Origin: Verrucosispora sp. WMMD573 | GTDB taxonomy: Bacteria > Actinomycetota > Actinomycetes > Mycobacteriales > Micromonosporaceae | Direction: 5' to 3' | NCBI RefSeq assembly: GCF_027497175.1 | Contig: NZ_CP114901.1 | Location: forward strand, 3,100,001-3,164,000 | Length of the DNA stretch: 64,000 nt | Shown here: piece after piece, positions 7,758-16,370 of the stretch | How the letters are laid out: each line of letters begins with the position of its first letter | Numbering within the stretch: position 1 is the first letter of the stretch | Position numbers and translations under genes: made by a program | The notes under the pieces: generated by a model | Seen by the model: only the letters and a program-made list of their open reading frames with translations | What the model was told of the DNA's origin: nothing | Database searches by the model: none

Positions 7758-8972
7758 TCACTTGTCTCCACCCTCCGTCTGCGCGGACCCGGTCCAGTGC
7801 GGGTTCTCCCAGATGACCGTGCCGCCCATGCCGATGCCGATACACATCGCGGTGAGGCCGTAGCGGACCTCCGGGTGCTCGGCGAACTGCCGGGCGAGCT
7901 GGGTCATCAGCCGTACGCCGGAGGAGGCGAGCGGGTGACCGATGGCGATCGCGCCGCCCCACGGGTTGACCCGCGGGTCGTCGTCGGCGATGCCGAAGTG
8001 GTCGAGGAAGGCCAGCACCTGCACGGCGAACGCCTCGTTCAGCTCGAACAGGCCGATGTCGTCGATGGTCAGGCCGGCGATCCGCAGCGCCTTCTCCGTC
8101 GACGGGATCGGGCCGACCCCCATCACCTCCGGCTCGACGCCGACGAAGCCGTACGACACCAGCCGCATCGCCACCGGCAGGCCCAGCTCGCGGGCGGTGG
8201 CCTCGTCGGCGAGCAGGCTGGCGGTGGCGCCGTCGTTGAGACCGGCCGCGTTGCCCGCGGTGACCTTGCCGTGCGGGCGGAACGGGGTCTTGAGCGTGGC
8301 GAGCTTCTCCATCGAGGTGTCCCGGGGGGCCTCGTCCACCGTGGCCAGGCCCCAGCCGTTCTCCTCATCGCGGATCGCCACCGGCACCAGGTCGTCCTGG
8401 AGCTTGCCATTGGCGTACGCCTTCGCGGTTTTCTGCTGGGAGGCGAGGGCGAACGCGTCGGTGCGCTGCTTGGTGATGTGCGGGACCCGGTCGTGCAGGT
8501 TCTCCGCGGTGGAGCCCATCACCAGCGCGGACGGGTCGACCAGCTTCTCGGCGATGATGCGCGGGTTCGGGTCGACGCCCTCACCCATCGGGTGGCGGCC
8601 CATGTGCTCGACGCCACCGGCGATCGCGATGTCGTAGGCGCCCATGGCGATGCCGCCCGCGACGGTCGTCACGGCGGTCATCGCCCCGGCGCACATCCGG
8701 TCGATGGCGAAGCCCGGAACGGTCTTGGGCAGGCCCGCCAGCAGCGCGGCGGTGCGGCCGATGGTCAGGCCCTGGTCGCCGATCTGGGTGGTGGCCGCGA
8801 TCGCGACCTCCTCCACCCGCTCCGGCGGGAGTTGGGGGTTACGGCGCAGCAGTTCGCGGATGCAGCGGATCACCAGGTCGTCGGCGCGGGTGTTGGCGTA
8901 CATGCCACCCGCCTTGCCGAAGGGGGTGCGGACGCCGTCGACGAAGACGACATCCCGGACTTCACGGGGCAC
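7758..8972 (-). CDS. fadA: Acetyl-CoA C-acyltransferase (thiolase)
   Basis: A 404-residue thiolase. The catalytic residues are the acyl-accepting Cys in DRMCAGAMTAV (near 90), His in the GHPLASSGVR motif, and the second Cys in CIGIGMGG near the C-terminus. It cleaves 3-ketoacyl-CoA to acetyl-CoA and a shortened acyl-CoA. The GTG start at 8972 has AGGAGG seven bases upstream. It is the first gene of a two-gene unit with the multifunctional beta-oxidation protein. The same fadA/fadB pair stands next to ribonuclease D and DUF3000 in many actinobacteria. Confidence 0.94.
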   Translation of the reverse strand: MPREVRDVVFVDGVRTPFGKAGGMYANTRADDLVIRCIRELLRRNPQLPPERVEEVAIAATTQIGDQGLTIGRTAALLAGLPKTVPGFAIDRMCAGAMTAVTTVAGGIAMGAYDIAIAGGVEHMGRHPMGEGVDPNPRIIAEKLVDPSALVMGSTAENLHDRVPHITKQRTDAFALASQQKTAKAYANGKLQDDLVPVAIRDEENGWGLATVDEAPRDTSMEKLATLKTPFRPHGKVTAGNAAGLNDGATASLLADEATARELGLPVAMRLVSYGFVGVEPEVMGVGPIPSTEKALRIAGLTIDDIGLFELNEAFAVQVLAFLDHFGIADDDPRVNPWGGAIAIGHPLASSGVRLMTQLARQFAEHPEVRYGLTAMCIGIGMGGTVIWENPHWTGSAQTEGGDK

Positions 8973-9136
8973 GATGAGCCTCCTATTCGACCACGATCCG
9001 GCTCGTCGCGTCGCATACACACGACGGACCGGACAAGGTCGCCAGCACTGGCGTTTCCCCGATGCTACTCGCCAGTAATAACCCCCACACCACCTCCCCC
9101 TGTAACCCACCCCACACCACCCAGGGCACCCTAGTC

Positions 9137-9191
9137 GATCATGAAGTTATTGTCGCTGTTCGTCGGTCCAGGCGACAACAACTTCATGATC
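9137..9191 (-). terminator. Long intergenic hairpin after the ribonuclease D gene
   Basis: Two 20-base arms, 9137-9156 and 9172-9191 (core ATCATGAAGTTnTTGTCGC), are separated by a 15-base loop. There is one non-Watson-Crick position. In the minus-strand transcript, which would come from ribonuclease D ending at 9208, it is a G-U wobble. In plus-strand RNA it is an A-C mismatch. So the helix is complete only in the minus transcript, and a terminator or 3'-end stabiliser role is plausible. There is no U-tract. Confidence 0.7.
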
Positions 9192-9207
9192 AACCGCCGG
9201 GTGGGGG

Positions 9208-10533
9208 TTAGGGGGTGGGGGTGGGGGTTAGGGCGGTGGGGAGGTGGGGGAGGAGGAGAGTGATCTGCCAGTCGCGGGCGTGGTGGGCGCGCAGGGCCTC
9301 GGCGACGGTGGCTTCGGTGATCTCCTCGGGGGGCTGCCAGGCGACCCGGCGAATGGTGTCGGGCGAGATCAGGTTCTCCGGGGGCAGGTTGTGCTCGCCG
9401 GCCACCCGCAGCACCACCTCCCGGCAGCGGGTCAGCCGGGCGGCGGCGGCCGGGTCCCGCTCCGCCCAGCGGTGTGGCGGGGGCGGCCCCTCCACCGTCG
9501 GCGCCACCGGCAGCGCGTCGTCCGGCAACTGCCGGGCGTCGTCGAGCGCCGCCAGCCAGGTACGCGCCAACCGCCGCACCGAGCGACCACCGAAGCCGGG
9601 CAGCGTGAGCAGCGTCTTCTCGTCCCTCGGGTCCAGCTCCGCCGCCGCGACGATGGCCGAGTCGGGTAGCACCCGGCCCGGCGCCGTGTCACGCCGGGCG
9701 GCGATCTGGTCCCGGGCATACCACAGGGACCGGACCCGGGCCTGTGCCCGCGCGCCTCGGACGCGGTGAATTCCGGACGTGCGCCGCCACGGTTCGGCGC
9801 GTACCCGGGGCGGTCGGGCGCCGTTCAGCACGAGCGCGGCGAACTCCTCCGCAGCCCACTCGGATTTGCCCTGCCGGGTCAGCTCCGCGTCGAGTGCGTC
9901 GCGCAGGTCGGTCAGCAGCTCGACGTCCAGGGCGGCGTAGGTCAGCCAGGATTCGGGCAGCGGCCGGCTCGACCAGTCCGCCGCGGAGTGGTGCTTCTCC
10001 AGGCTGAACCCGAGCAACTGCTCGGTGAGCGCCGCGAGCCCCACCCGCTCGAAGCCGGCCAGCCGGGCCGCCAACTCGGTGTCGAACAACCGGCGGGGAC
10101 GCAGCCCCAGCTCCGCGAGGCAGGGTAGATCCTGGTTCGCCGCGTGCAGCACCCACTCCGTCTCGGCGATGACGGCGTCCAGGGCGCTGAGGTCGGGCAG
10201 CGGCAGGGGGTCGATCAGTACGGTGCCGGCACCGGCGCGACGTAGCTGCACGAGGTAGGCGCGTTGGCTGTACCGGTAGCCGGAGGCCCGTTCGGCGTCC
10301 AGGGCCACCGGCCCGGCACCGCTGGCGAACCGCGCCACGACCTCGGCGAGCTGCTCCGGGGCGGCGACGGGCTCGGGGGTGCCCTCGCGGGGAGCGGTCA
10401 GCGGCACGGACTGGCTGGCGGTGGGCTCGGACCCCGCGTCCGAGGGCTCCGACCGCGCCGATGGCGGGTGCTGCGTGTCGTTTCCCGTACGGCTTGCGGC
10501 GGCCCGACGGCGCAGGGGTGGTTCGTCGGTCAC
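9208..10533 (-). CDS. rnd: Ribonuclease D family 3'-5' exonuclease with HRDC domain
   Basis: A 441-residue protein. After a disordered 50-residue lead comes a DEDDy exonuclease domain with ExoI (LDAERASGYRYS), ExoII (HAANQDLPCLAEL) and ExoIII (YAALDVELLTDL). An HRDC domain follows (LWYARDQIAARRD...LLTLPGFGGRSVRRL, about 265-340). Ribonuclease D trims the 3' ends of tRNA precursors and other small RNAs. Start is GTG. The neighbouring DUF3000 and thiolase genes repeat a conserved actinobacterial order, which supports the assignment. Confidence 0.92.
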   Translation of the reverse strand: MTDEPPLRRRAAASRTGNDTQHPPSARSEPSDAGSEPTASQSVPLTAPREGTPEPVAAPEQLAEVVARFASGAGPVALDAERASGYRYSQRAYLVQLRRAGAGTVLIDPLPLPDLSALDAVIAETEWVLHAANQDLPCLAELGLRPRRLFDTELAARLAGFERVGLAALTEQLLGFSLEKHHSAADWSSRPLPESWLTYAALDVELLTDLRDALDAELTRQGKSEWAAEEFAALVLNGARPPRVRAEPWRRTSGIHRVRGARAQARVRSLWYARDQIAARRDTAPGRVLPDSAIVAAAELDPRDEKTLLTLPGFGGRSVRRLARTWLAALDDARQLPDDALPVAPTVEGPPPPHRWAERDPAAAARLTRCREVVLRVAGEHNLPPENLISPDTIRRVAWQPPEEITEATVAEALRAHHARDWQITLLLPHLPTALTPTPTP

Positions 10534-10617
10534 CTGACAACCCTAGTGCGCGAGTGGATCGAGTGCCGCCACCCGCCCCGCCGCGTGTCGGCCGCAGGGC
10601 GGTGATGCCGCTGCGGC

Positions 10618-11190
10618 TCAGCCGGTGGCGGCGGGGCGGCGTTCGGGCAGGGCGGTGACGCCGGGCGGCGGCAGGCCGGCGGTGGAGGCGAGCAGGGTGC
10701 ACCAGGCGTCCAGGTGCGCGGCGAGGTCGACCCCGGTCGGCGTCCAGGAGGCGCGGATCTCCACGTCGCCGGCTGCGGGCGGGCCGGCCAGCTCGCCGAA
10801 GCGGGTCGACATGGTCTGCGTGATGGTGCCGCCGATGGCCCGGTACTCCGCGTCCTGGGCGTCGAGGGCGTCGGTGAGCCAGGTCCACCCCACCCCGGGC
10901 AACAGCGGGTCGGCGGCCAGGTCGACCTCCAACTCGGCGGTCACGTAGGTGACCAGCCGCAGCGTGCCCTGCCACGCCTCGTGCCCGGCCGGATCGTGCA
11001 GCAGGATCAGCCGTCCGCTGGCCACCTCGTCACCGTCGCGCAGCACCGACGCCGAGAGCGCGAACGAGTAGGGGGCCAGCCGTTGCGGGGCACCCACCTC
11101 CTCCAGCAGGATCTCCGGCCGGGGCGTCGCCGACCGGAGACCCGCGACCGCGCGGGCGAACGTGTCGGGAAGCGCGATCGGGGGGGCCAT
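10618..11190 (-). CDS. DUF3000 family protein
   Basis: A 190-residue protein matching the actinobacterial DUF3000 family: LPDTFARAVAGLRSA at the start, EILLEEVGAPQRLAPYSFAL, and the Trp-rich core VGWTWLTDALDAQDAEYRAIGG. No catalytic motif or membrane segment is visible. It lies head to head with hemE (181 bases between starts) and just upstream of ribonuclease D on the same strand. Its function is unknown. Conserved linkage with hemE and ribonuclease D is the only clue. Confidence 0.85.
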   Translation of the reverse strand: MAPPIALPDTFARAVAGLRSATPRPEILLEEVGAPQRLAPYSFALSASVLRDGDEVASGRLILLHDPAGHEAWQGTLRLVTYVTAELEVDLAADPLLPGVGWTWLTDALDAQDAEYRAIGGTITQTMSTRFGELAGPPAAGDVEIRASWTPTGVDLAAHLDAWCTLLASTAGLPPPGVTALPERRPAATG

Positions 11191-11371
11191 GCCCGCAGCC
11201 TATTCCGCCGTCCGGTTCCGGCCCACGAGGCGCGCCGACGATCACCGGCCGCCCGCTGGAAAGCGGGCGGTGCGGGTGGTACCGAGGTGATTGCGGGCAG
11301 CCGTTCGTTTCGCGTCACAAAGGTGGCGGTGGGCGCGGGACGGCGATCGGCCGCGTGGCACGATTGCCGCG

Positions 11372-12469
11372 ATGACCACCGACACCACGGGCACCGCCGC
11401 CCGAGACGACGAACCCCGCCCCGGCGGACCCGCAGATTCGCCCTTCGTGCGGGCGTGCCGCCGCCGGCCGGTCCCGCACACCCCGGTCTGGTTCATGCGC
11501 CAGGCGGGCCGGTCGCTGCCGGAGTACCGCGAGATCCGGGCCACCGTGGGGATGCTGGAGTCGTGCCGCCGCCCCGACCTGGTCACCGAGATCACCCTTC
11601 AGCCGGTACGCCGGCACGGGGTGGACGCGGCGATCCTGTTCAGCGACATCGTGGTGCCGGTGGCCGCCGCCGGGGTCGACCTGGACATCGTGCCCGGCAC
11701 CGGCCCGGTGGTGGCCGAACCGGTGCGTACCGCCGCCGACGTCGAACGGATCCGGCCGATCGGCCGCGATGACGTCGACTACGTCGACGAGGCGGTCCGG
11801 CTGCTGGTCAAGGAGTTGGGCGACACCCCGCTGATCGGCTTCGCCGGTGCCCCGTTCACGCTGGCCAGTTATCTGGTGGAGGGTGGGCCGTCGCGTACCC
11901 ACGCCAAGACCAAGGCGTTGATGTACGGCGACCCCGAGCTGTGGCACGCCCTCGCCGGCCGGCTGGCCGAGGTGACCCTGGCGTTCCTGCGGGTGCAGAT
12001 CGAGGCCGGCGTGTCGGCGGTGCAGCTCTTCGACTCCTGGGCCGGCGCGCTCTCCGAGGCCGACTACCGCCGCTTCGTGCTGCCGCATTCGACGAAGGTG
12101 CTGACCGGTCTCGCCGACACCGGTGTCCCCCGCATCCACTTCGGGGTGGGCACCGCCGAGCTGCTCGGCGCGATGGGCGAGGCCGGCGCCGACGTGGTCG
12201 GCGTCGACTGGCGTACCCCGCTGGACGTCGCGACCCGCCGGATCGGGCCGGAACGGGCGGTGCAGGGCAACCTCGATCCGACCCTGCTGCTGGCGCCGTG
12301 GCCGGTGGTGGAGGCGGAGGTACGCCGGATCCTGGAGCAGGGCCGGGCCGCGCCGGGGCACGTGTTCAACCTCGGCCACGGGGTGCTGCCGGAGACCGAC
12401 CCGGAGGTGCTGACCCGGGTGGTCGCGCTGGTGCACCAGCTGTCCGCTCGACCGGCCGACCAGGGCTGA
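11372..12469 (+). CDS. hemE: Uroporphyrinogen decarboxylase
   Basis: A 365-residue HemE. Diagnostic motifs are [16 protein letters not shown] near residue 34, [30 protein letters not shown], and [13 protein letters not shown] at the C-terminus. It decarboxylates the four acetate side chains of uroporphyrinogen III to give coproporphyrinogen III. It is the first gene of a heme operon with hemY and hemQ following at 5 and -4 bases. The ATG at 11372 is preferred because upstream frame extension is arginine-rich and unlike the family. Confidence 0.96.
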   Translation: MTTDTTGTAARDDEPRPGGPADSPFVRACRRRPVPHTPVWFMRQAGRSLPEYREIRATVGMLESCRRPDLVTEITLQPVRRHGVDAAILFSDIVVPVAAAGVDLDIVPGTGPVVAEPVRTAADVERIRPIGRDDVDYVDEAVRLLVKELGDTPLIGFAGAPFTLASYLVEGGPSRTHAKTKALMYGDPELWHALAGRLAEVTLAFLRVQIEAGVSAVQLFDSWAGALSEADYRRFVLPHSTKVLTGLADTGVPRIHFGVGTAELLGAMGEAGADVVGVDWRTPLDVATRRIGPERAVQGNLDPTLLLAPWPVVEAEVRRILEQGRAAPGHVFNLGHGVLPETDPEVLTRVVALVHQLSARPADQG

Positions 12470-12474
12470 CCGTC

Positions 12475-13884
12475 GTGGCGACGCGGCGGCGGGTGGCGGT
12501 GGTCGGTGGCGGCATCGCCGGCCTGGCCGCCGCGGTCCGGTTGCGCGACCGTGCCCCCGCCGGCCTCGACATCACCGTGTACGAGCAGTCCGGCGCGCTC
12601 GGTGGCAAGCTGCGCACCGGCGAGCTGGCCGGCGGGCCGGTCGAGTTCGGGGCCGAGTCGTTCCTGATGCGTGACCCGGCCGGCGGGGAATCCGCCGCCG
12701 TGGCCCTGGTTCGCCGGCTCGGCCTGGCGGGACGGATCGTCCACCCCACCGTCGGGCAGGCGGCGCTGGCCGTCGACGGCGGACTGCGCCCGATCCCCGG
12801 CGGCACGCTTGTCGGCGTACCCGGTGATCTGGAGAAGGTTTCGGCGGTGGCCCGGCCCACTGCTGAGGCCGACCGCGACGGCGGTGGGCCGCTGCTCCGC
12901 CCCGGAGACGACGTCTCCGTGGGCGCGCTGGTCCGGTCGAGGTTCGGTGACGAGGTGGTCGACCGGCTGGTCGACCCGATGCTCGGCGGCGTGTACGCGG
13001 GCCGCGCCGACGACCTGTCCCTGGTCACCACCATGCCGGCGCTGGCCCGGGCCGCCCGGGTGGAACACACGCTGCTCGCCGCGGTACGCGCCGCGCAGGC
13101 AGCCGCGCCCCGCGCCCCCGGCGAGCCGGTCTTCGGCACCCTCGACGGCGGGCTGAGCACCCTGGTCGACGCGGCGGTGACGGCCAGCGGGGCGACGGTC
13201 CGGCGCGACGCGGCGGTGCGTGAGCTCGTCCCGACCGGCGTCGGCTGGCGGCTGACCGTCGGTCCGACCCGCGACCCCGAGCACGTCGAGGTTGACGCGG
13301 TGGTGCTGGCGGTGCCGGCCCGGCCGGCGGCGCGCCTGCTCGCCGAGGTCGCCCCGGAAGCGGCGAAGGAGGTCGGCGGGCTGGACTACGCCAGCGTCGC
13401 GCTGGTCACCCTCGCGCTGCCCGAACCGGTGCTGCCGGACCTCTCCGGCTTCCTGGTCCCCGCCACCGAAGGGCTGCTGGTCAAGGCGGCCACCTTCTTC
13501 ACCACCAAGTGGGGGCACCTGCGCCGGCCGGACCGGCTGGCCCTGGTGCGTGCCTCGGTCGGCCGGTACGGCGACGAGGTGCAGCTCCAGCGCACCGACG
13601 AGGACCTTGCCGCCACCGTGCACCGGGAACTGTCGGCGGTGCTGGGTGCGCCGCTGCCCGCCCCGGTCGCCGGGCACGTGCAGCGCTGGGGCGGCGGGCT
13701 GCCGCAGTACACCCCAGGTCATCTCGACCGGGTGGTCGCAGCCCGGTCGGCGCTGCGGGCGACACATCCGACGCTGCGGCTGGCCGGCGCCGGCTACGAC
13801 GGGGTCGGCATCCCGGTCTGCGTCCGCTCCGGTGAGACGGCGGCCGAGGAGATCATCACGGCACTGGAAGGATCGGGGAGATGA
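12475..13884 (+). CDS. hemY: Coproporphyrinogen III oxidase / protoporphyrinogen oxidase (HemY/CgoX type)
   Basis: A 469-residue FAD enzyme. The dinucleotide-binding [13 protein letters not shown] stands at the N-terminus, followed by GALGGKLRT, and the flavin-binding C-terminal segment is [17 protein letters not shown]. In bacteria that carry HemQ, this protein oxidises coproporphyrinogen III to coproporphyrin III rather than making protoporphyrin, so CgoX is the likely true activity. The GTG start lies 5 bases after the hemE stop. The stop overlaps the hemQ start (ATGA). The product probably binds the inner face of the membrane. Confidence 0.93.
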   Translation: MATRRRVAVVGGGIAGLAAAVRLRDRAPAGLDITVYEQSGALGGKLRTGELAGGPVEFGAESFLMRDPAGGESAAVALVRRLGLAGRIVHPTVGQAALAVDGGLRPIPGGTLVGVPGDLEKVSAVARPTAEADRDGGGPLLRPGDDVSVGALVRSRFGDEVVDRLVDPMLGGVYAGRADDLSLVTTMPALARAARVEHTLLAAVRAAQAAAPRAPGEPVFGTLDGGLSTLVDAAVTASGATVRRDAAVRELVPTGVGWRLTVGPTRDPEHVEVDAVVLAVPARPAARLLAEVAPEAAKEVGGLDYASVALVTLALPEPVLPDLSGFLVPATEGLLVKAATFFTTKWGHLRRPDRLALVRASVGRYGDEVQLQRTDEDLAATVHRELSAVLGAPLPAPVAGHVQRWGGGLPQYTPGHLDRVVAARSALRATHPTLRLAGAGYDGVGIPVCVRSGETAAEEIITALEGSGR

Positions 13885-14582
13885 CCGAGCAGAGCAACGC
13901 GGCCCGACTGAAGGAACTCAACTCCACCATTCGCTACACCATGTGGTCGGTGTTCCGGGCCAGCGCCCCGCTGCCGTCGCTGCGCGACAACGTCACCGGC
14001 GAGGTCGAGTCGCTGATCGAGGAGCTGGCCGGCAAGGACGTGGTGGTGCGGGGCACCTACGACGTGTCCGGGTTGCGCGCCGACGCCGACCTGATGATCT
14101 GGTGGCACTCCGCGTCCAGCGACGCGCTCCAGGACGCGTACCTGCGGTTGCGGCGGACCGCCCTGGGCCGGGCGATGACTCCGGTCTGGTCGCAGATGGC
14201 GCTGCACCGGCCCGCCGAGTTCAACAAGAGCCACATCCCGGCGTTCCTGGCCGGCGAGGAGGCCCGCGCCTACCTCTGCGTCTACCCGTTCGTGCGCTCG
14301 TACGACTGGTACCTGCTGCCCGACGCCGAGCGGCGGGAACTGCTGGCCGAGCACGGCAAGATGGCCCGTGGCTACCCGGACGTACGGGCCAACACGGTCG
14401 CCTCCTTCGCGCTCGGCGACTACGAGTGGATGCTCGCCTTCGAGGCCGACGAGCTGCACCGGATCGTCGACCTGATGCGTGACCTGCGTGCCTCTCGCGC
14501 CCGGCTGCACGTACGCGAGGAGGTGCCGTTCTACACCGGTCGCCGCCGCTCGATCGCCGACATCGTCTCCGCCCTGGCCTGA
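13881..14582 (+). CDS. hemQ: Coproheme decarboxylase (HemQ, chlorite-dismutase fold)
   Basis: A 233-residue ChdC/HemQ. Family marks are [26 protein letters not shown] with the catalytic Tyr region, [13 protein letters not shown] with the presumed axial His, and [18 protein letters not shown]. It performs the final two oxidative decarboxylations of coproheme to heme b, using hydrogen peroxide. With hemE and cgoX it makes most of the coproporphyrin-dependent branch; the ferrochelatase is not in the window. It overlaps the preceding gene by 4 bases and is followed by a strong terminator. Confidence 0.95.
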   Translation: MTEQSNAARLKELNSTIRYTMWSVFRASAPLPSLRDNVTGEVESLIEELAGKDVVVRGTYDVSGLRADADLMIWWHSASSDALQDAYLRLRRTALGRAMTPVWSQMALHRPAEFNKSHIPAFLAGEEARAYLCVYPFVRSYDWYLLPDAERRELLAEHGKMARGYPDVRANTVASFALGDYEWMLAFEADELHRIVDLMRDLRASRARLHVREEVPFYTGRRRSIADIVSALA

Positions 14583-14604
14583 GGCGCCGGCCAGCCGGCT
14601 GGTG

Positions 14605-14990
14605 CTGGCGTGCGGGTCTGCCCGACTGAGCCGGGCGGGGCCGCGCCCGAGGGAGTGTGGCGCGGCCCCGCCTGGGATCAGGTGGTGGCCGTGCAGGTCA
14701 CCGTCGGTGTGCTTGTGCTGTTGCCGGAGGCGAGGAAGCCGAAGGTGGTGCTGGCGCCGGCGCCGAGGTTGCCGTTGTAGCTGACGTTGGTGGCGGTGAC
14801 GGTGGATCCGTTGGAGCTGACTGTGGCGTTCCAGGCCTGGTTGACCTGTTGGCCGCTGCCGTTGGTCCAGCTCACTCGCCAGCCGCGGATGGCCGCGTTG
14901 CCGGCGGTCACCTGCACCTCGCCCTGGAATCCGCCGGACCAGGTCGAGGTGACCCGGTACGTCGCCGAGCAGGCACCCGTCGCCGGCGGG
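14605..14990. repeat. 386-bp perfect direct repeat, copy 1
   Basis: Bases 14605-14990 are identical, base for base, to 15985-16370 (offset 1380). The copy covers the terminator and the whole CBM2 module of the first LPMO gene. It stops where the Thr/Pro linker begins to differ (G at 14991, T at 16371). The upstream catalytic parts of the two genes are clearly diverged, so this segment has been copied recently or kept identical by gene conversion. Confidence 0.97.
14634..14672. terminator. Bidirectional hairpin terminator between hemQ and LPMO gene 1
   Basis: GGCGGGGCCGCGCC (14634-14647) pairs perfectly with GGCGCGGCCCCGCC (14659-14672); the loop is 11 bases. It lies 51 bases past the hemQ stop and 5 bases past the stop of the convergent LPMO gene. 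It is part of the duplicated 386-bp segment. Confidence 0.88.
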
Positions 14991-15775
14991 GTGGTGGTGG
15001 GCGGGGTGGTGGTGGGCGGCGTCGTGGTGGGCGGGGTGGTGGTGGGCGGCGTCGTGGTCGGCGGGGTGGTGGTCGGCGGGGTGGTGCCGCCACCGAACTG
15101 GACGTCGCTGCAGTGGTAGTACGACTGGTCGAAGTGGCTGGCCTGCCAGACGGTGAAGATGATGTGTTGGCCGGTGCGGCCGGGCGCGTTCACCGGAATC
15201 TGGATCGACACCCCGTCGACCTCCCGTTGCCACTGCGACGCAGGCGTGTTGCCGATTTGGCCGACCAGTTCCAGGTCGGACCAGGCCAGCGGCTTGGTGA
15301 GCGTGTCAACACCCTGCCGGGTGGCATACACCCGGAGGTAGTCGGCACCGTGGCTGGCCTGGTCGAAGAACTTCAACTGGAAGCTGTTGGGGACCGGGGT
15401 GGTCCGCCAGGCGCCGAGCGTGTCGAGGGCGTTGTAGCGACCGCCTTCGGCACGCCCGCCGGAGCAGAGCTGGCCGTTCGGTACGGCCGCCTGGTGGTTG
15501 CCGCCCACACCCTCACGGAGTTGGCCGTTCCAGTTCCACATGGCGTTCGGGTTGGCCTGCCATGCCTGCCAACACATCGGGTCCTCGGTGGCCATCCGCG
15601 GGTTCATGTGGTCACCGCCCCAGCGCTCCCAGCAGCCGTAGGCGCGGGAGCCGGGGTTGACCGTGGCACCGTGTGCGGAGGCGGGGTTGGTCAGCGCGGT
15701 GCTGAGCAGCAACAAGGCGACGGCCGCGATGGCAAGCAGCCAGGCGGCGCGTGGTGTTCTGAGTACGTTCGACAT
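14678..15775 (-). CDS. Secreted AA10 lytic polysaccharide monooxygenase with CBM2 (cellulose type), copy 1
   Basis: 365 residues. The signal peptide (1-34, ending NPASA) is cut so that mature His-35 becomes the copper-binding N-terminus. The AA10 domain spans about 35-235 and has the second copper His in DQASHGADY (residue 142). Motifs AYGCWERWGG and DPMCWQAWQ.NPNAMWNWNG match cellulose-active AA10 enzymes of the CelS2/TfAA10B kind. A PPTTT-repeat linker and a C-terminal CBM2 (GACSATYRV...VTCTATT) follow. It would oxidatively cut crystalline cellulose outside the cell. The ATG at 15775 fits the signal peptide. The C-terminal third is identical in DNA to its tandem neighbour. Confidence 0.95.
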   Translation of the reverse strand: MSNVLRTPRAAWLLAIAAVALLLLSTALTNPASAHGATVNPGSRAYGCWERWGGDHMNPRMATEDPMCWQAWQANPNAMWNWNGQLREGVGGNHQAAVPNGQLCSGGRAEGGRYNALDTLGAWRTTPVPNSFQLKFFDQASHGADYLRVYATRQGVDTLTKPLAWSDLELVGQIGNTPASQWQREVDGVSIQIPVNAPGRTGQHIIFTVWQASHFDQSYYHCSDVQFGGGTTPPTTTPPTTTPPTTTPPTTTPPTTTPPTTTPPATGACSATYRVTSTWSGGFQGEVQVTAGNAAIRGWRVSWTNGSGQQVNQAWNATVSSNGSTVTATNVSYNGNLGAGASTTFGFLASGNSTSTPTVTCTATT

Positions 15776-15839
15776 GGAGCTCCCCAAGGGAATTGTCAGT
15801 TCGCGACTGCGCCCGGACGCTCGGGAGTTGCCTCTCCCG
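15776..15839 (-). promoter_or_regulatory. Structured 5' leader of LPMO gene 1, shared with LPMO gene 2
   Basis: Read on the coding strand, CGGGAGAGGCAACTCCCG is followed directly by AGCGTCCGGGCG. This gives two mutually exclusive or stacked stems: GGGAG/CTCCC, and CCCG/CGGG around AGCGTC. A third stem, CAGT/ACTG with loop CGCGA, comes next. Just before the start, TCCC can pair with the GGGGA that should serve as Shine-Dalgarno. The same layout recurs before the second LPMO with different bases in stem three. Role unproven. Confidence 0.5.
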
Positions 15840-15904
15840 TGGCCGATCTGCGTTGCCCCTGTGGTGTTGGCTCCGCAGGAAGCGTGCCACGAAGTATCGG
15901 CGTA

Positions 15905-15943
15905 CGTCAACGTGGCAGGCGCTCTCCGGAGCGGGGCTCCGGA
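15905..15943 (-). promoter_or_regulatory. Probable LPMO1 promoter region with upstream inverted repeat
   Basis: On the coding strand TTGACG (complement of 15905-15910) matches a -35 box and aligns with TTGACT before LPMO2, including a shared GCCGAT 3 bases on. No convincing -10 is seen. Immediately upstream, TCCGGAGC (15925-15932) and GCTCCGGA (15936-15943) form a perfect 8-bp inverted repeat with a 3-base spacer, placed like an operator. Confidence 0.4.
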
Positions 15944-15984
15944 ACCGCCGCCAGCCGGCGCTGCCGGCTGCCGGGTGCCGACGC

Positions 15985-16370
15985 CTGGCGTGCGGGTCTG
16001 CCCGACTGAGCCGGGCGGGGCCGCGCCCGAGGGAGTGTGGCGCGGCCCCGCCTGGGATCAGGTGGTGGCCGTGCAGGTCACCGTCGGTGTGCTTGTGCTG
16101 TTGCCGGAGGCGAGGAAGCCGAAGGTGGTGCTGGCGCCGGCGCCGAGGTTGCCGTTGTAGCTGACGTTGGTGGCGGTGACGGTGGATCCGTTGGAGCTGA
16201 CTGTGGCGTTCCAGGCCTGGTTGACCTGTTGGCCGCTGCCGTTGGTCCAGCTCACTCGCCAGCCGCGGATGGCCGCGTTGCCGGCGGTCACCTGCACCTC
16301 GCCCTGGAATCCGCCGGACCAGGTCGAGGTGACCCGGTACGTCGCCGAGCAGGCACCCGTCGCCGGCGGG
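15985..16370. repeat. 386-bp perfect direct repeat, copy 2
   Basis: Identical to 14605-14990. It contains the terminator and full CBM2 module of the second LPMO gene. See copy 1. Confidence 0.97.
16014..16052 (-). terminator. Hairpin terminator of LPMO gene 2
   Basis: Same 14-bp GC stem and 11-base loop as at 14634-14672. It lies 5 bases downstream of the LPMO2 stop, within the duplicated segment. Confidence 0.88.
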
